DNA of 64,000 bases from an uncultured Aquimarina sp. (lineage in GTDB: Bacteria > Bacteroidota > Bacteroidia > Flavobacteriales > Flavobacteriaceae): NCBI RefSeq assembly GCF_947500065.1, contig NZ_CANMQT010000009.1:1-64000 (forward strand), in the 5' to 3' direction. The notes beneath the pieces were generated by a model. That model had not been told where the DNA came from and did no database searches. It saw nothing but the letters and a program-made list of their open reading frames with translations. The position numbers and the translations under genes are program-made. Below are positions 1 through 9,240 of this stretch, piece after piece; the first letter of the stretch is position 1; each line of letters opens with the position of its first letter.

Positions 1-137
1 TCAATTTAAATCAATATGTTAACTTATTATCTTAGTAGTAAGTGCTTAGTATAAAGTAATAAGTTGTAAAACTTAATGCTGATTACTTGAGACTTAGGTA
101 CTAATAGATCTTGAAACAAGTTTAGGATTAACAGCTT
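1..137 (+). other. Probable 23S-5S rRNA internal spacer
   Basis: AT-rich stretch with no coding frame directly before the 5S rRNA. In an rRNA operon the 23S gene would lie just upstream, outside the window, so this is read as the spacer. No 23S 3' end could be recognised with certainty. Confidence 0.55.
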
Positions 138-244
<107 letters not shown>

Positions 245-247
245 TTG

Positions 248-277
248 AAAACCCTTCATTATTTAATGAAGGGTTTT
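248..277 (+). terminator. Intrinsic terminator of the rRNA operon
   Basis: A perfect 13-bp stem (AAAACCCTTCATT with AATGAAGGGTTTT) around a four-base ATTT loop, running into a T tract, only four bases after the 5S rRNA. Confidence 0.9.
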
Positions 278-354
278 TTTTATGCCTAAAATCTAAAAAA
301 ACTAAAGGGAATTCCTTGATTTAATAACTCTTTTATACGACTCCTTGGTAGATA

Positions 355-3312
355 CTATCCATATCTTGGATCTTGAATATAATCTTGCTTAACAATTTTG
401 ATCACCTCAATACTTAGAAACCCAAACTCTTCTACTACTTTACCATACATGCGATAGATACCTTTATGCTTAAGTTTATACTTTTCTTGTATAGGTGGAA
501 ATAACACAGTATCAAATATATCTCCAAATTGATCTAAAAAAGTTCCAAAAGCCATACGTTTACCCTTTGAAGTGTTGGTGTTTTTCATAGCGATTAAATA
601 TCCATAAATATCAATCTTCTTATTTAAGTATTCTTTTAATTGATTAGCTCTATTTTGGTTTACAGGCTTCGAAGTCATTATCTCATAATATCCGCATAGA
701 GGAAATCCAAAGGATTCGATTTGTTCAAATGCATTTTCTAATTTAGATATTTTAAATTCTGGTAATTTATATTCTATTCGTTTTTCTTCGAATAAAAGAG
801 GTTGGTTACAATCTGGAAGAGTATCATTTAATTTAAAGTGTGCTTGCCATAATAATTCATGTTTGTTCTTTTGAGTAAAAGCAAAAGCATTTATTTTGAT
901 TAATATACTTATTTGTTCTATGCTAATAGGTACTCTATCCATAAAATCATTAAGGGAAGAATACATTCCGCGTTGTTTTCGTTCTAATAATATGAACTCA
1001 GAGATTTTATGCTCCAGATTTCGTAGTATACCAAATCCTAGATATATAGTTTTTTTGTGTAGTACATGTTCGTATTGACTGATGTTAATAGAAGGGGTTA
1101 AGATGTTTGCACCTAGTAGTTTAGCTTCGTTTAGATACACTTCAGAACGATAGAATCCTCCACCATTATTTAGTGTTGCTACTAGATATTCTAAAGGGAA
1201 ATAAGCTTTTAAAAATAGGCTTTGATAACTTTCTACAGCATAAGAAGCGGAATGCCCTTTTGGAAAAGCGTATCCGGCAAAACTTGCCACTTGATCCCAT
1301 ATTTCAAAAATTAATTTTTCTTCATACCCTTCTGTTCGACAATTTTGAATAAACTTTTTTTGTACATCTTTAAACTCTTTTCGAGATCGAAATTTACCAC
1401 TCATTCCTCTACGTAATACGTCAGCTTCATCAAGAGTGAGTTTAGCAAAAAGATGAGCTACTTTAATAACATCTTCTTGGTATACCATGATTCCATAAGT
1501 ATCTTTCATCAAATCAAGCATGATAGGATGTGAATTCTTTCGCCTTTCTTTATCATGTTCTCTTAAGATATATTCTCGCATCATTCCACTTTTAGCTACT
1601 CCAGGCCGTATGATCGAACTTGCAGCAACTAGTCCTAGATAGTTATCTGTTTTGAGCTTGCTTAATAGCATGCGCATAGCAGGTGATTCCACATAAAAAC
1701 AAGCTAAACATTTTGCTTCCTTTATTAATGAATTGATATTAGGATCTTTTTTGAACTTTTTGATATCATGAATATCAAAATTGGCTTTTTCTGGCTGATT
1801 ATATTGAATAATATTAATTGCTTCTTTGATTTTAGCTAAACCTCGTTGACCTAAAATATCAAATTTATATAAACCTAAATCTTCCGCAATAATCATATCA
1901 AATTGTGCAGTAGGAAAACCTTTGGGAGGTATATCTGTAGCAATATAGGAATGAAGCGGTTTTTCACTAATTAGTATTCCACTAGAGTGGATACTGATGT
2001 AATTGGGTATCCCCTGAATTAGCTGACTATAAGTAATTACTAGTTTATGAATATGATCTATAGAATTATAATCATAATTACCTTCACTGAGTTTGTCAAT
2101 CTCGAATTTGGGTAAACCAAATACTTTGCCTAATTCTCTAACAGCGCCTTTGTAATGAAAAGTAACATATGTTCCCAATAATGCTACGTGATCAAATTCT
2201 TCAAAGATAAACCGTGTAATATCTTGCCGATCTCTCCAAGAGAAATCTATATCAAAATCTGGAGGACTAGTACGATGCGAATTTATAAATCTTTCAAAAT
2301 ATAAATCTAATTCGATTGGATCTACATCTGTAATCCTAAGTAAATATGCAACAATACTATTAGCCCCACTTCCACGTCCTACATAATAATAACCTTTTTC
2401 GTGAGCGTATGAAATAATTCTCCAGTTGATTAAAAAATAGGAAACGAAATTCATTTTGGTAATTAAAGCAAGCTCTTTTTCTAATCGATCCCGAACTTTT
2501 TTGTTAGGATTTTTATATCGATAGGGAAGGCCTTTTTTACACAGTTTTATCAATAATTTATTATCTTCTTCAATACTACCGGTGTAAGTTTTTTGATTTA
2601 AAGAAGGTTTGTTTTTAGAAAAGTCAAAATTGATAGAACATTCTTTAAGTATATTTTCGGTATTTCTGATCATGAAATCAAATTCAGTAAATTGGTTTTT
2701 AATTTCAAGATTTGATGTCATTTTTTCTGAAAAACAAGCTTGTTGCTGCTCAGGCAAACGACTGAGTAAAATGTTATTGTCGATAGCTCGTAGTAAGCGA
2801 TGTGTATTAAAATCTTTTTTGGTTCTAAAAGTTACGGGCTGAAGTATGACAAGTTTTTCTTTTAGTTTTCTGTATACCGAAAATCTTAGTTTTGGGATTT
2901 CTTTTATGGAGACACCTATAAATTCATTTGATAAAAATTTAGTTTTTTTTATTTCTACAATATACATGAAAGGATATATGATAAATGCATTTTTAAATTT
3001 TGGAGCATTCAGAGGGAAATCAATTTTATTGTGAGAGTGATAAGACAAAAAACTATTTAATTCTTTATACCCTTGATTGTTTTTAGCAATACCGACATAT
3101 AGTTGTCGGTGATTATTTCTAAAATCTATACCTACAATAGGTTTGATTCGATATTCTTTAGCTTTTCGGATGAAATTAAGGCATGCAGTTGTATTATTAA
3201 TATCAGTTAGAGCTAAACAGTTGATTTGATTTTCTTTAGCTAATTCTAATAAATCTATTTCAGAAAAGGTTCCAAATCTAAGACTATAGTATGAATGGCA
3301 ATTCAAGTACAT
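355..3312 (-). CDS. dnaE: DNA polymerase III alpha subunit, error-prone DnaE2-like
   Basis: A C-family DNA polymerase of 985 residues, shorter than the replicative DnaE (about 1160). The N-terminal PHP domain runs to about residue 220 and starts with NCHSYYSLRFGT. The PHP metal site looks degraded (LTDIN where active forms have LTDH). The palm motif PDFDIDF near residue 350 and the downstream FDILGQRG segment supply the catalytic aspartates. A helix-hairpin-helix and an OB-fold (YGYLIAM, about 890-970) follow, and the C-terminal tau-binding domain is missing. It starts two bases after the stop of the Y-family polymerase gene, so both are on one transcript. That pairing is typical of inducible translesion synthesis. 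A replicative role is unlikely given the length and neighbour. Confidence 0.9.
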   Translation of the reverse strand: MYLNCHSYYSLRFGTFSEIDLLELAKENQINCLALTDINNTTACLNFIRKAKEYRIKPIVGIDFRNNHRQLYVGIAKNNQGYKELNSFLSYHSHNKIDFPLNAPKFKNAFIIYPFMYIVEIKKTKFLSNEFIGVSIKEIPKLRFSVYRKLKEKLVILQPVTFRTKKDFNTHRLLRAIDNNILLSRLPEQQQACFSEKMTSNLEIKNQFTEFDFMIRNTENILKECSINFDFSKNKPSLNQKTYTGSIEEDNKLLIKLCKKGLPYRYKNPNKKVRDRLEKELALITKMNFVSYFLINWRIISYAHEKGYYYVGRGSGANSIVAYLLRITDVDPIELDLYFERFINSHRTSPPDFDIDFSWRDRQDITRFIFEEFDHVALLGTYVTFHYKGAVRELGKVFGLPKFEIDKLSEGNYDYNSIDHIHKLVITYSQLIQGIPNYISIHSSGILISEKPLHSYIATDIPPKGFPTAQFDMIIAEDLGLYKFDILGQRGLAKIKEAINIIQYNQPEKANFDIHDIKKFKKDPNINSLIKEAKCLACFYVESPAMRMLLSKLKTDNYLGLVAASSIIRPGVAKSGMMREYILREHDKERRKNSHPIMLDLMKDTYGIMVYQEDVIKVAHLFAKLTLDEADVLRRGMSGKFRSRKEFKDVQKKFIQNCRTEGYEEKLIFEIWDQVASFAGYAFPKGHSASYAVESYQSLFLKAYFPLEYLVATLNNGGGFYRSEVYLNEAKLLGANILTPSINISQYEHVLHKKTIYLGFGILRNLEHKISEFILLERKQRGMYSSLNDFMDRVPISIEQISILIKINAFAFTQKNKHELLWQAHFKLNDTLPDCNQPLLFEEKRIEYKLPEFKISKLENAFEQIESFGFPLCGYYEIMTSKPVNQNRANQLKEYLNKKIDIYGYLIAMKNTNTSKGKRMAFGTFLDQFGDIFDTVLFPPIQEKYKLKHKGIYRMYGKVVEEFGFLSIEVIKIVKQDYIQDPRYG

Positions 3313-3314
3313 GA

Positions 3315-4526
3315 TTATTGTTTTCTATGTGCTAGTACAATAGGAGGTTGACCATTAAAGGGATTTTGCATTCTACCTATAGTTTTAGACCCCATTGCTA
3401 CAGCTCGAATAACGCTTCGATCACCATATCGATCTCGGATGTGATCTAAAGCTTTATAAAGATTAAGTTGTTTTTCATTGTCTTCAAAGAGATTAATCTG
3501 ATAATTACCACTTACCAAATGACTAAACCTGATACCTATTAATCGTACTAATAATCTTTTTTGATATAATTTTTCAAAGAGCTCCAAAATTTTAGGAATT
3601 AAAATATGATCTGCACTAGTATAAGGGATCTTAAGTTGTTTAGAGTATGTATTGAAATCAGAGTATCTAATTTTTACAGTAATACAAGCAGAGAGTTTAT
3701 TTCCTCTACGTAATTGATATGATAGATTTTCTGTCATTGCCACAAGGATATTGCGCAGTTTGTATATATCTATGGTATCTCTATCAAATGTTCTTTCTGT
3801 GGAAATAGATTTACGTTCAGAAAATGCAATTACTGGCGTATTATCTATTCCATTAGCTCTTTTCCAAATTGTTAATCCATTTACTCCTAAAACTCTTTTC
3901 ATAACATCGACAGGCATTTCTTGTATAGTTCTTACCTGTTGTACACCTAAGCTACGTAGTGTTTGAAAAGTTTTATCACCAACCATTGGTATTTTTTTGA
4001 TTGATAACGGTGCTAGAAAAGGTTTTTCTGTACCAGTATCAATTTTTAATTGATTGTTAGGTTTAGCTTCATTTGTCGCTACTTTAGAAACTATTTTATT
4101 TTGTGCAAATCCTAGAGATATTGGTAGACCGGTTTCTGAAATAATTTTTTGTCTAAGTTCTGATGCATATTTATATGCTCCAAAAAATTTATCCATTCCT
4201 GATAGATCAGCATAGAACTCATCAATGCTAGATTTTTCGAAGACAGGAACTTTTTCTTTAATGATTTCTGTTACCAGATCAGAGTATTTACTATATGTCC
4301 CGGCATTACCTTTTATAATAGTAGCTTCCGGACATAGTTCTTTCGCTATTTTCATAGACATTCCTGAATGTACGCCGAATGTTCTGGTTTCATAACTGCA
4401 AGCTGCTACAACACCACGATCACTAGTACCACCTACTAGTAAGGGTTTGTGTTGTAAAGAGCTATCAATAAGACGTTCTACTGATACATAAAATGTATCG
4501 AGATCAAGATGTAGTATAGTTCTCAA
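3315..4526 (-). CDS. dinB: Y-family DNA polymerase (Pol IV / DinB type)
   Basis: Translesion polymerase of 403 residues. The palm has the first acidic motif HLDLDTFYVSVE (Asp8, steric-gate position Tyr13) and the second motif SSIDEFYADL (Asp102-Glu103). An HhH segment near 180 (IPMVGDKTFQTLRSLGV) and a little-finger domain to about 350 follow. The start codon is TTG: an in-frame TAA lies directly upstream, and the family N-terminus (M-x-x-I-x-H-x-D) aligns exactly from this TTG. The gene leads a two-gene operon with the DnaE-like polymerase. Two palindromes overlap its promoter, pointing to a dedicated repressor, possibly SOS-type. No lexA-like gene is present nearby. Confidence 0.92.
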   Translation of the reverse strand: MRTILHLDLDTFYVSVERLIDSSLQHKPLLVGGTSDRGVVAACSYETRTFGVHSGMSMKIAKELCPEATIIKGNAGTYSKYSDLVTEIIKEKVPVFEKSSIDEFYADLSGMDKFFGAYKYASELRQKIISETGLPISLGFAQNKIVSKVATNEAKPNNQLKIDTGTEKPFLAPLSIKKIPMVGDKTFQTLRSLGVQQVRTIQEMPVDVMKRVLGVNGLTIWKRANGIDNTPVIAFSERKSISTERTFDRDTIDIYKLRNILVAMTENLSYQLRRGNKLSACITVKIRYSDFNTYSKQLKIPYTSADHILIPKILELFEKLYQKRLLVRLIGIRFSHLVSGNYQINLFEDNEKQLNLYKALDHIRDRYGDRSVIRAVAMGSKTIGRMQNPFNGQPPIVLAHRKQ

Positions 4527-4536
4527 TTAATTATAA

Positions 4537-4570
4537 TTTGGAATATTTCCAAATTTATGGAATATTTCCA
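4537..4570 (-). promoter_or_regulatory. Promoter with two palindromic operator-like sites for dinB-dnaE
   Basis: Two copies of the same palindrome lie upstream of dinB: TTTGGAATATTTCCAAA (4537-4553) and TGGAATATTTCCA (4558-4570), centres 19 bp apart. Between and partly within them, on the minus strand, sits TAAATTTG (4550-4557), a perfect match to the Bacteroidota -7 element TAnnTTTG. Palindromes overlapping the -7 element are what a repressor site looks like. The binding protein is not known from the sequence. Confidence 0.65.
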
Positions 4571-4618
4571 CAAAACACTTATAGGATCTCTATATTTTAT
4601 TCACAATAGGCCAAAAAA

Positions 4619-4646
4619 AAACGGTATCTAAAATAAGATACCGTTT
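4619..4646 (-). terminator. Intrinsic terminator after the coiled-coil protein gene
   Basis: A perfect 11-bp stem (AAACGGTATCT with AGATACCGTTT), loop of six, followed on the minus strand by a run of nine T. It lies about 45 bases after the stop of the gene ending at 4690 and isolates it from the dinB promoter. Confidence 0.85.
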
Positions 4647-4689
4647 CAAAAAATTTTATTTTGGGGCTACAAAATAAAATTCAATTGTA

Positions 4690-5502
4690 TTAATTTTCTG
4701 TATATCCAGCAAATTGTTGCATAGCACTTTTAGTAAGTTCTTTAGCTCTATTTACATAGAAATTTTTTGTATCATTAAGTGTTTCGTTTTGTAAGTCGTT
4801 TTCACTTCTTAAGTAGTCTTTTTGAGATTCGAATATTGATTCGTCATCAAAAGCGATACTTAATTCCTGAAGAGCACTTTCCAGATTTTTTAAAGCTTGT
4901 TCTGCTTTTACTTTTACTACTGTTTGTTCTTTTAATTCTTCTGCACGTTGTGCTTCGAATTCAGCTTGAGCTTTTTGTTGCTCTGCTATTTGTTGTTGTA
5001 ATTTTTGTTGTTCGATTTCTAATTGACGTCTTTGCGCTTCTAATTCTTTCTGTTTTTGAGCTACTTCTTCAGAAGCAATTGCAATAGCTTCTTCTTCTGC
5101 ACTAGCAACATCCGTATAGTCATCACTACTGCTACCATTAGCTTGACAATTAGTTAATTGTTCTAATAATTTAGGACCAAGTTCTTTAGCTTGCTTTGCA
5201 TAATATCTGCTACGCTCATAAGTATCTTGATCTAGAGAACTTACCATATTTGTTTTAGCCTCATATGCCGTTTCATTAGCTTCTGAACAACCACACTTAT
5301 CTGCAAGGTTTTCTACTTTTTCAAAAGCTTCTATAGCTTTATCTGCATATTCCTGAGTATGAAATACATTATTTGCTCCGTGCGCCTTTTTAGAATGCGA
5401 ATATGCATAGCTAGCAGCGGTTAACGCATCTTCATAAAGATTTTGGGCGTTAGTTTGAGAAACAAAACAAAGTAAAAATAAAATTGATGTTATTCTTTTC
5501 AT
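4690..5502 (-). CDS. Secreted coiled-coil protein of unknown function
   Basis: About 270 residues from the preferred ATG at 5502, which begins directly with a signal peptide (MKRITSILFLLCFVSQTNAQ). An earlier in-frame ATG at 5532 would add ten residues ahead of the signal and is less likely. The mature protein begins with a helical region with cysteines (KCGCSEAN, later NCQ). It continues into a long E/Q/K/A-rich coiled coil over about residues 140-225 and ends in another helical stretch. The likely site is the periplasm. No enzymatic motif is visible and the gene has its own terminator. I do not recognise the family. Confidence 0.75.
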   Translation of the reverse strand: MKRITSILFLLCFVSQTNAQNLYEDALTAASYAYSHSKKAHGANNVFHTQEYADKAIEAFEKVENLADKCGCSEANETAYEAKTNMVSSLDQDTYERSRYYAKQAKELGPKLLEQLTNCQANGSSSDDYTDVASAEEEAIAIASEEVAQKQKELEAQRRQLEIEQQKLQQQIAEQQKAQAEFEAQRAEELKEQTVVKVKAEQALKNLESALQELSIAFDDESIFESQKDYLRSENDLQNETLNDTKNFYVNRAKELTKSAMQQFAGYTEN

Positions 5503-5789
5503 TTTTATGGGGCTTTTTAATGAACAGTACAAGTATACAATATTTTATAAGTAACATCCAAAAATAAATGTCATTAATCGATGAAATGCGCACTTTATCT
5601 TAATTTTTATGGCTAACCCATAAACAAAGTGATAGATATCCTACTGTTCTACGGGGCTGCGTATCACAATATTTTATTAATAACGAGGTTACATATATGG
5701 TATTGCATTCTTATGAGTATAAATTATAAATTTAACGTTTTACCAAAGTTATTATGTAAGTTTATTATGTATATTACGCCTTATTCCCT

Positions 5790-6299
5790 ATGAAAACACT
5801 TATTATATCCTCAATAAACCATAATCTAAATAATGCTATTGCTCTATTAGACGCGATAAATTTAGAAACTTACTGTGATGCTTCTGTTGGACCATATTAT
5901 TCAAGTATTGGTTCTCATATTAGACATACTTTAGATTTTTTTGATTGTATTATCAATGGATTAGATACTAATGATATTGATCTTACTGCACGTAAGAGAG
6001 ATGAAATTTTATCTACTAATATAGAAGCTGCTAAAAATCACATGTATTCACTTCAGAAAACGTTACTTTCTTATGTAGACGTAAATACGGATTATTTGAT
6101 TCACGTTACTGATAATATGGGACAAGGAAAAGTTACAGTTAATTATACCTTAGAAAGTATTTTAGCACATGCCAATAGTCATGCAATTCATCATTATGCA
6201 ACGATAGGATATATACTTAATCAATTAGGAATTGAGTTAAAAATTTCTGGATTTGGATACAATCCTACCACTCCTGTAAACAAGAGAGAGGGAATCTAA
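5790..6299 (+). CDS. DinB-fold (YfiT/DinB superfamily) protein
   Basis: A 169-residue protein with the pattern of the DinB metalloenzyme-like four-helix fold. One His pair is in GSHIRHTLDFFD (His43, His46) and a cluster in HANSHAIHHYA (His127, His131, His134, His135), positions that usually bind a divalent metal. This family is unrelated to DNA polymerase DinB. Members act in thiol-dependent transferase or hydrolase reactions, but the substrate here cannot be read. It is followed 158 bases later on the same strand by an Rrf2-type regulator. Confidence 0.75.
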   Translation: MKTLIISSINHNLNNAIALLDAINLETYCDASVGPYYSSIGSHIRHTLDFFDCIINGLDTNDIDLTARKRDEILSTNIEAAKNHMYSLQKTLLSYVDVNTDYLIHVTDNMGQGKVTVNYTLESILAHANSHAIHHYATIGYILNQLGIELKISGFGYNPTTPVNKREGI

Positions 6300-6457
6300 T
6301 ACAGAATACCTTCTATCCAAATTTATTCAGACTGTTTTTTGTATAAGAGATTCCTACTTTTATAGTGTATTCAATGTAGTATGTATCTTTTATATAGGAC
6401 AACATTATCCGAATTAAAATTTATCTCTATATTTGAGTTATACTTTAATAAAAAGAT

Positions 6458-6907
6458 ATGTTTTCTAAGGCTTGTGAATATGGTATTAAAGCTTCTATCT
6501 ATATAGCGCAGCAATCGTTACAAAATAAACTTACTAATCTGAAAACTATAGCTAATGAGATTGATTCTCCAGAAGCTTTTACCGCCAAAATACTTCAAAA
6601 ACTAGTTAAAAATAAGATTTTAGATTCTGTAAAAGGGGCTAAAGGAGGTTTTCTGATTGAAGAAATAAGAATAGATCAGATATCGTTAGGAGATATTGTA
6701 TGTGCGATTGATGGTGATTCTATTTACACTGGATGTGGCTTAGGATTAAAAGAATGTAATGCTCATAAACCTTGTCCAATACATAATAAAATAGTACTAG
6801 TAAGGAAGGAATTAGAAAAAATGCTTTCTGGTACAAATCTGTATGAATTAGCGAATGGATTAGAAGTAGGAGCCACCTATTTAAATAGAAGCGAAAGGGT
6901 GCTTTGA
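6458..6907 (+). CDS. Rrf2-family transcriptional regulator with three cysteines
   Basis: A 149-residue winged-helix protein of the Rrf2 family (IscR/NsrR/CymR group). The HTH lies in residues 1-65 (MFSKACEYGIKASIYIA; TAKILQKLVKNKIL; KGAKGGFLI). A Cys93-x6-Cys100-x5-Cys106 cluster (GCGLGLKECNAHKPC) could hold an iron-sulfur cluster as in IscR and NsrR. This suggests a redox, iron or nitric-oxide signal. The target is not shown. The DinB-fold gene just upstream is a possible partner. Confidence 0.88.
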   Translation: MFSKACEYGIKASIYIAQQSLQNKLTNLKTIANEIDSPEAFTAKILQKLVKNKILDSVKGAKGGFLIEEIRIDQISLGDIVCAIDGDSIYTGCGLGLKECNAHKPCPIHNKIVLVRKELEKMLSGTNLYELANGLEVGATYLNRSERVL

Positions 6908-6997
6908 GATTACATAGCCTATCGGGTTATGTTTTTAATTGAAGCAATAAAGGAGATTCGTAATATATATGGATAAGTAAAAATTAAATAACCAACT

Positions 6998-9205
6998 ATG
7001 ACCACAAAAAAAATATTATTACTTCTTACTTTTTTTACAGTTTTTACGATTAATAGTCAAAATAAAAAGATACTCTGCGAAGAAATAGATAAGAAGTTTC
7101 TAACCATTGATAATTGGGACAAACAACTAGAGTTTTTAAAACAAATGATGTCTAAAGTCAATGATTCTTGTAAAATAGAACTTTTAATAACATCTGGTTT
7201 TATATATAATAAAAAAGAAGAAAAAGATTCGGCTATTTATTATTATGATAAAGCAATAATCTTAGGGAAATCTATTGAATCAAATGAGCAGTTAGCAAAT
7301 GCATATGCTAAAAAAGCTTATACATTATTTAAAACTAAAAAAAGCAAAGAGGCAAGAAATTTTTTAAAAAAAACAAGTAAGTTGTTAAAAGGTTTTCCAG
7401 AAAATCCAGGATGGTTTGCATATTATGAAACTTATGCGAATATGGCGGAAAATGAAGGTAATCATGAACAATCCCTAAAATACATTGATTCTACAATATT
7501 ATTTTCTAAGAGGACAAAAGACACTTTGGATTTGCCGAATAATTATCACAATAAAGGAGTATACTTATTACGTCTGTCAAGATATGAAGAGTCAGCTGAA
7601 AATTTGTTACTGGCTGTAGAACTTAAAGAAAAACAAAAAAATCCCAATCAGTTGGCGGCAACTTATTTTGTGTTAGGAGTTGGCTATATTCGATGGGATC
7701 AGCATGAAATAGGAATGAAGTATCTAAGAAAAGCTATATCAAGAGCTAGAGAAGAAGGTAATAAATATACTCGATTACTTAGTTATTCACAAATGGCTCA
7801 TTGTTATAGAGTTTTAAAAGAAAAAGAAAAAGCTTTAAAGGCTATTGATTCGGCTCAAGTATTAGCCAAAGAACTCAATGATGATTCTCAATTAGCGCAA
7901 ACATATGTGGAAAAAGGTTGGCTCTTTATAAAAAGCTTTAAAGATTATGATCGCGCTGAAATTTCTTTTTTAAAAGGATATGAAAAAGCTAAAGAGGCCG
8001 GTATAGATATGACTATATATCCTTCTGTAAGAGGTGTTATAGAATCTTATTTGTATAAAAATGAGTATAAAAAAGCGAAAAAATATTTTAAACCTTTTGA
8101 AGAAGTAACAAAAAGACTTGGAGATCTTCGTTATAGACAGGAGTATTATAAAAAGTATAGTGAATACTATGAAAAGGCAGGAAAATCAGACTCTGCTATG
8201 AAATACTTGAAAAAATACTTTATTATAAAGGATTCTATATCTAATACTAAGGTTAAGACACAAGTAGCTGATTTAGAAAAAAAGTACGATACAAAGAATA
8301 AAGAATTAGAGATAGTATCGTTAAGTAAGGAAAATGAACAACAACAACAGATTGCTAAGGAAGCTAAAGCTCAGCAAAACTTATATTTGTTAGCAGCTGG
8401 CTTTTTATTGTTTTTATTAGTAGCTGGTGCTTGGGCTTTTAGAAAGCTGAGAAAACAACAAAAGGAACTCACTTCTACAAACCAAGTTAAAAACCGCCTT
8501 TTTTCTATTATTGCTCATGATCTAAGAGGGATGATTATTCCTTTTCAACGATCAGGTAAAATACTAAAATATCATATCGATAAGGGTAATCACGAAAAAA
8601 CAATAGAACTTTCGCAAGCTCTAGAAAAAAACTCAGAAAGTCTTTCTAATATGTTGGATAATTTATTGAATTGGTCATTAGAACAAATGGATGGATATAA
8701 GATGAATCCTGAAACAATATCAGTGGGAGTACAGTTAGGTGAAATTATTTCTGGATATGAACAACAAGCCTCTTATAAGAAAACTAAGATTGATTTAAAA
8801 TTTAAAGAAGATTTGAATATTAAATTTGATAAGGGAGCTTTTCATGTGATTTTTAGAAACCTAATAGGGAATGCTCTTAAATATACTGAAGGAGGGAATA
8901 TTCGAATAGAATTTACAAGTGAGAATGATATGTTTTTATGTTCAGTAACTGATACGGGAATAGGCATGTCTGTGGATCAACTACAAAATATTTTTACTTT
9001 GGAAGAAAAAAAATCTACGATCGGAACACAAGGAGAAAAAGGAACAGGACTGGGACTTAACCTTGTATATCGATTTATAAAAATGCATAAAGGAACAATC
9101 AACGTTTCTTCGGAAAAAAGAATTGGTACTCGGTTTGATTTAAGTTTTCCAGCCGTAAAACAAGTACTCAATCAAAAAGAAGGACGAAAATCTATTTCTG
9201 CATAA
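6998..9205 (+). CDS. TPR-containing sensor histidine kinase (paralogue 1 of 3)
   Basis: 735 residues. A signal peptide (ending NSQ) is followed by a periplasmic array of tetratricopeptide-type repeats to about residue 400. A short coiled coil (VADLEKKYDTKNKELE) leads to one membrane helix (LYLLAAGFLLFLLVAGAWAF, about 463-483). The cytoplasmic kinase follows: H-box FSIIAHDLRG with His507, N-box NLIGNALKYT, G1 DTGIGMS and G2 GEKGTGLGLNL. It is the first of three kinases in a row before one response regulator. The kinase half is nearly identical to the next two while the TPR half is much less alike. The sensed ligand is unknown. Confidence 0.92.
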   Translation: MTTKKILLLLTFFTVFTINSQNKKILCEEIDKKFLTIDNWDKQLEFLKQMMSKVNDSCKIELLITSGFIYNKKEEKDSAIYYYDKAIILGKSIESNEQLANAYAKKAYTLFKTKKSKEARNFLKKTSKLLKGFPENPGWFAYYETYANMAENEGNHEQSLKYIDSTILFSKRTKDTLDLPNNYHNKGVYLLRLSRYEESAENLLLAVELKEKQKNPNQLAATYFVLGVGYIRWDQHEIGMKYLRKAISRAREEGNKYTRLLSYSQMAHCYRVLKEKEKALKAIDSAQVLAKELNDDSQLAQTYVEKGWLFIKSFKDYDRAEISFLKGYEKAKEAGIDMTIYPSVRGVIESYLYKNEYKKAKKYFKPFEEVTKRLGDLRYRQEYYKKYSEYYEKAGKSDSAMKYLKKYFIIKDSISNTKVKTQVADLEKKYDTKNKELEIVSLSKENEQQQQIAKEAKAQQNLYLLAAGFLLFLLVAGAWAFRKLRKQQKELTSTNQVKNRLFSIIAHDLRGMIIPFQRSGKILKYHIDKGNHEKTIELSQALEKNSESLSNMLDNLLNWSLEQMDGYKMNPETISVGVQLGEIISGYEQQASYKKTKIDLKFKEDLNIKFDKGAFHVIFRNLIGNALKYTEGGNIRIEFTSENDMFLCSVTDTGIGMSVDQLQNIFTLEEKKSTIGTQGEKGTGLGLNLVYRFIKMHKGTINVSSEKRIGTRFDLSFPAVKQVLNQKEGRKSISA

Positions 9206-9240
9206 AATAGAGGAGACAATCGAATGTAAAACAACTAGCG

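Noticed and set aside
4779..5087. Leu/Val-rich 102-codon frame antisense to the coiled-coil gene
   Set aside because: The leucine-rich look is the antisense image of Glu/Gln/Lys codons in the coiled coil.
5790..6299. Reading the DinB-fold protein as DNA polymerase IV
   Set aside because: The name DinB is shared by two unrelated families; this one has the His-rich four-helix pattern, and the real polymerase is at 3315-4526.
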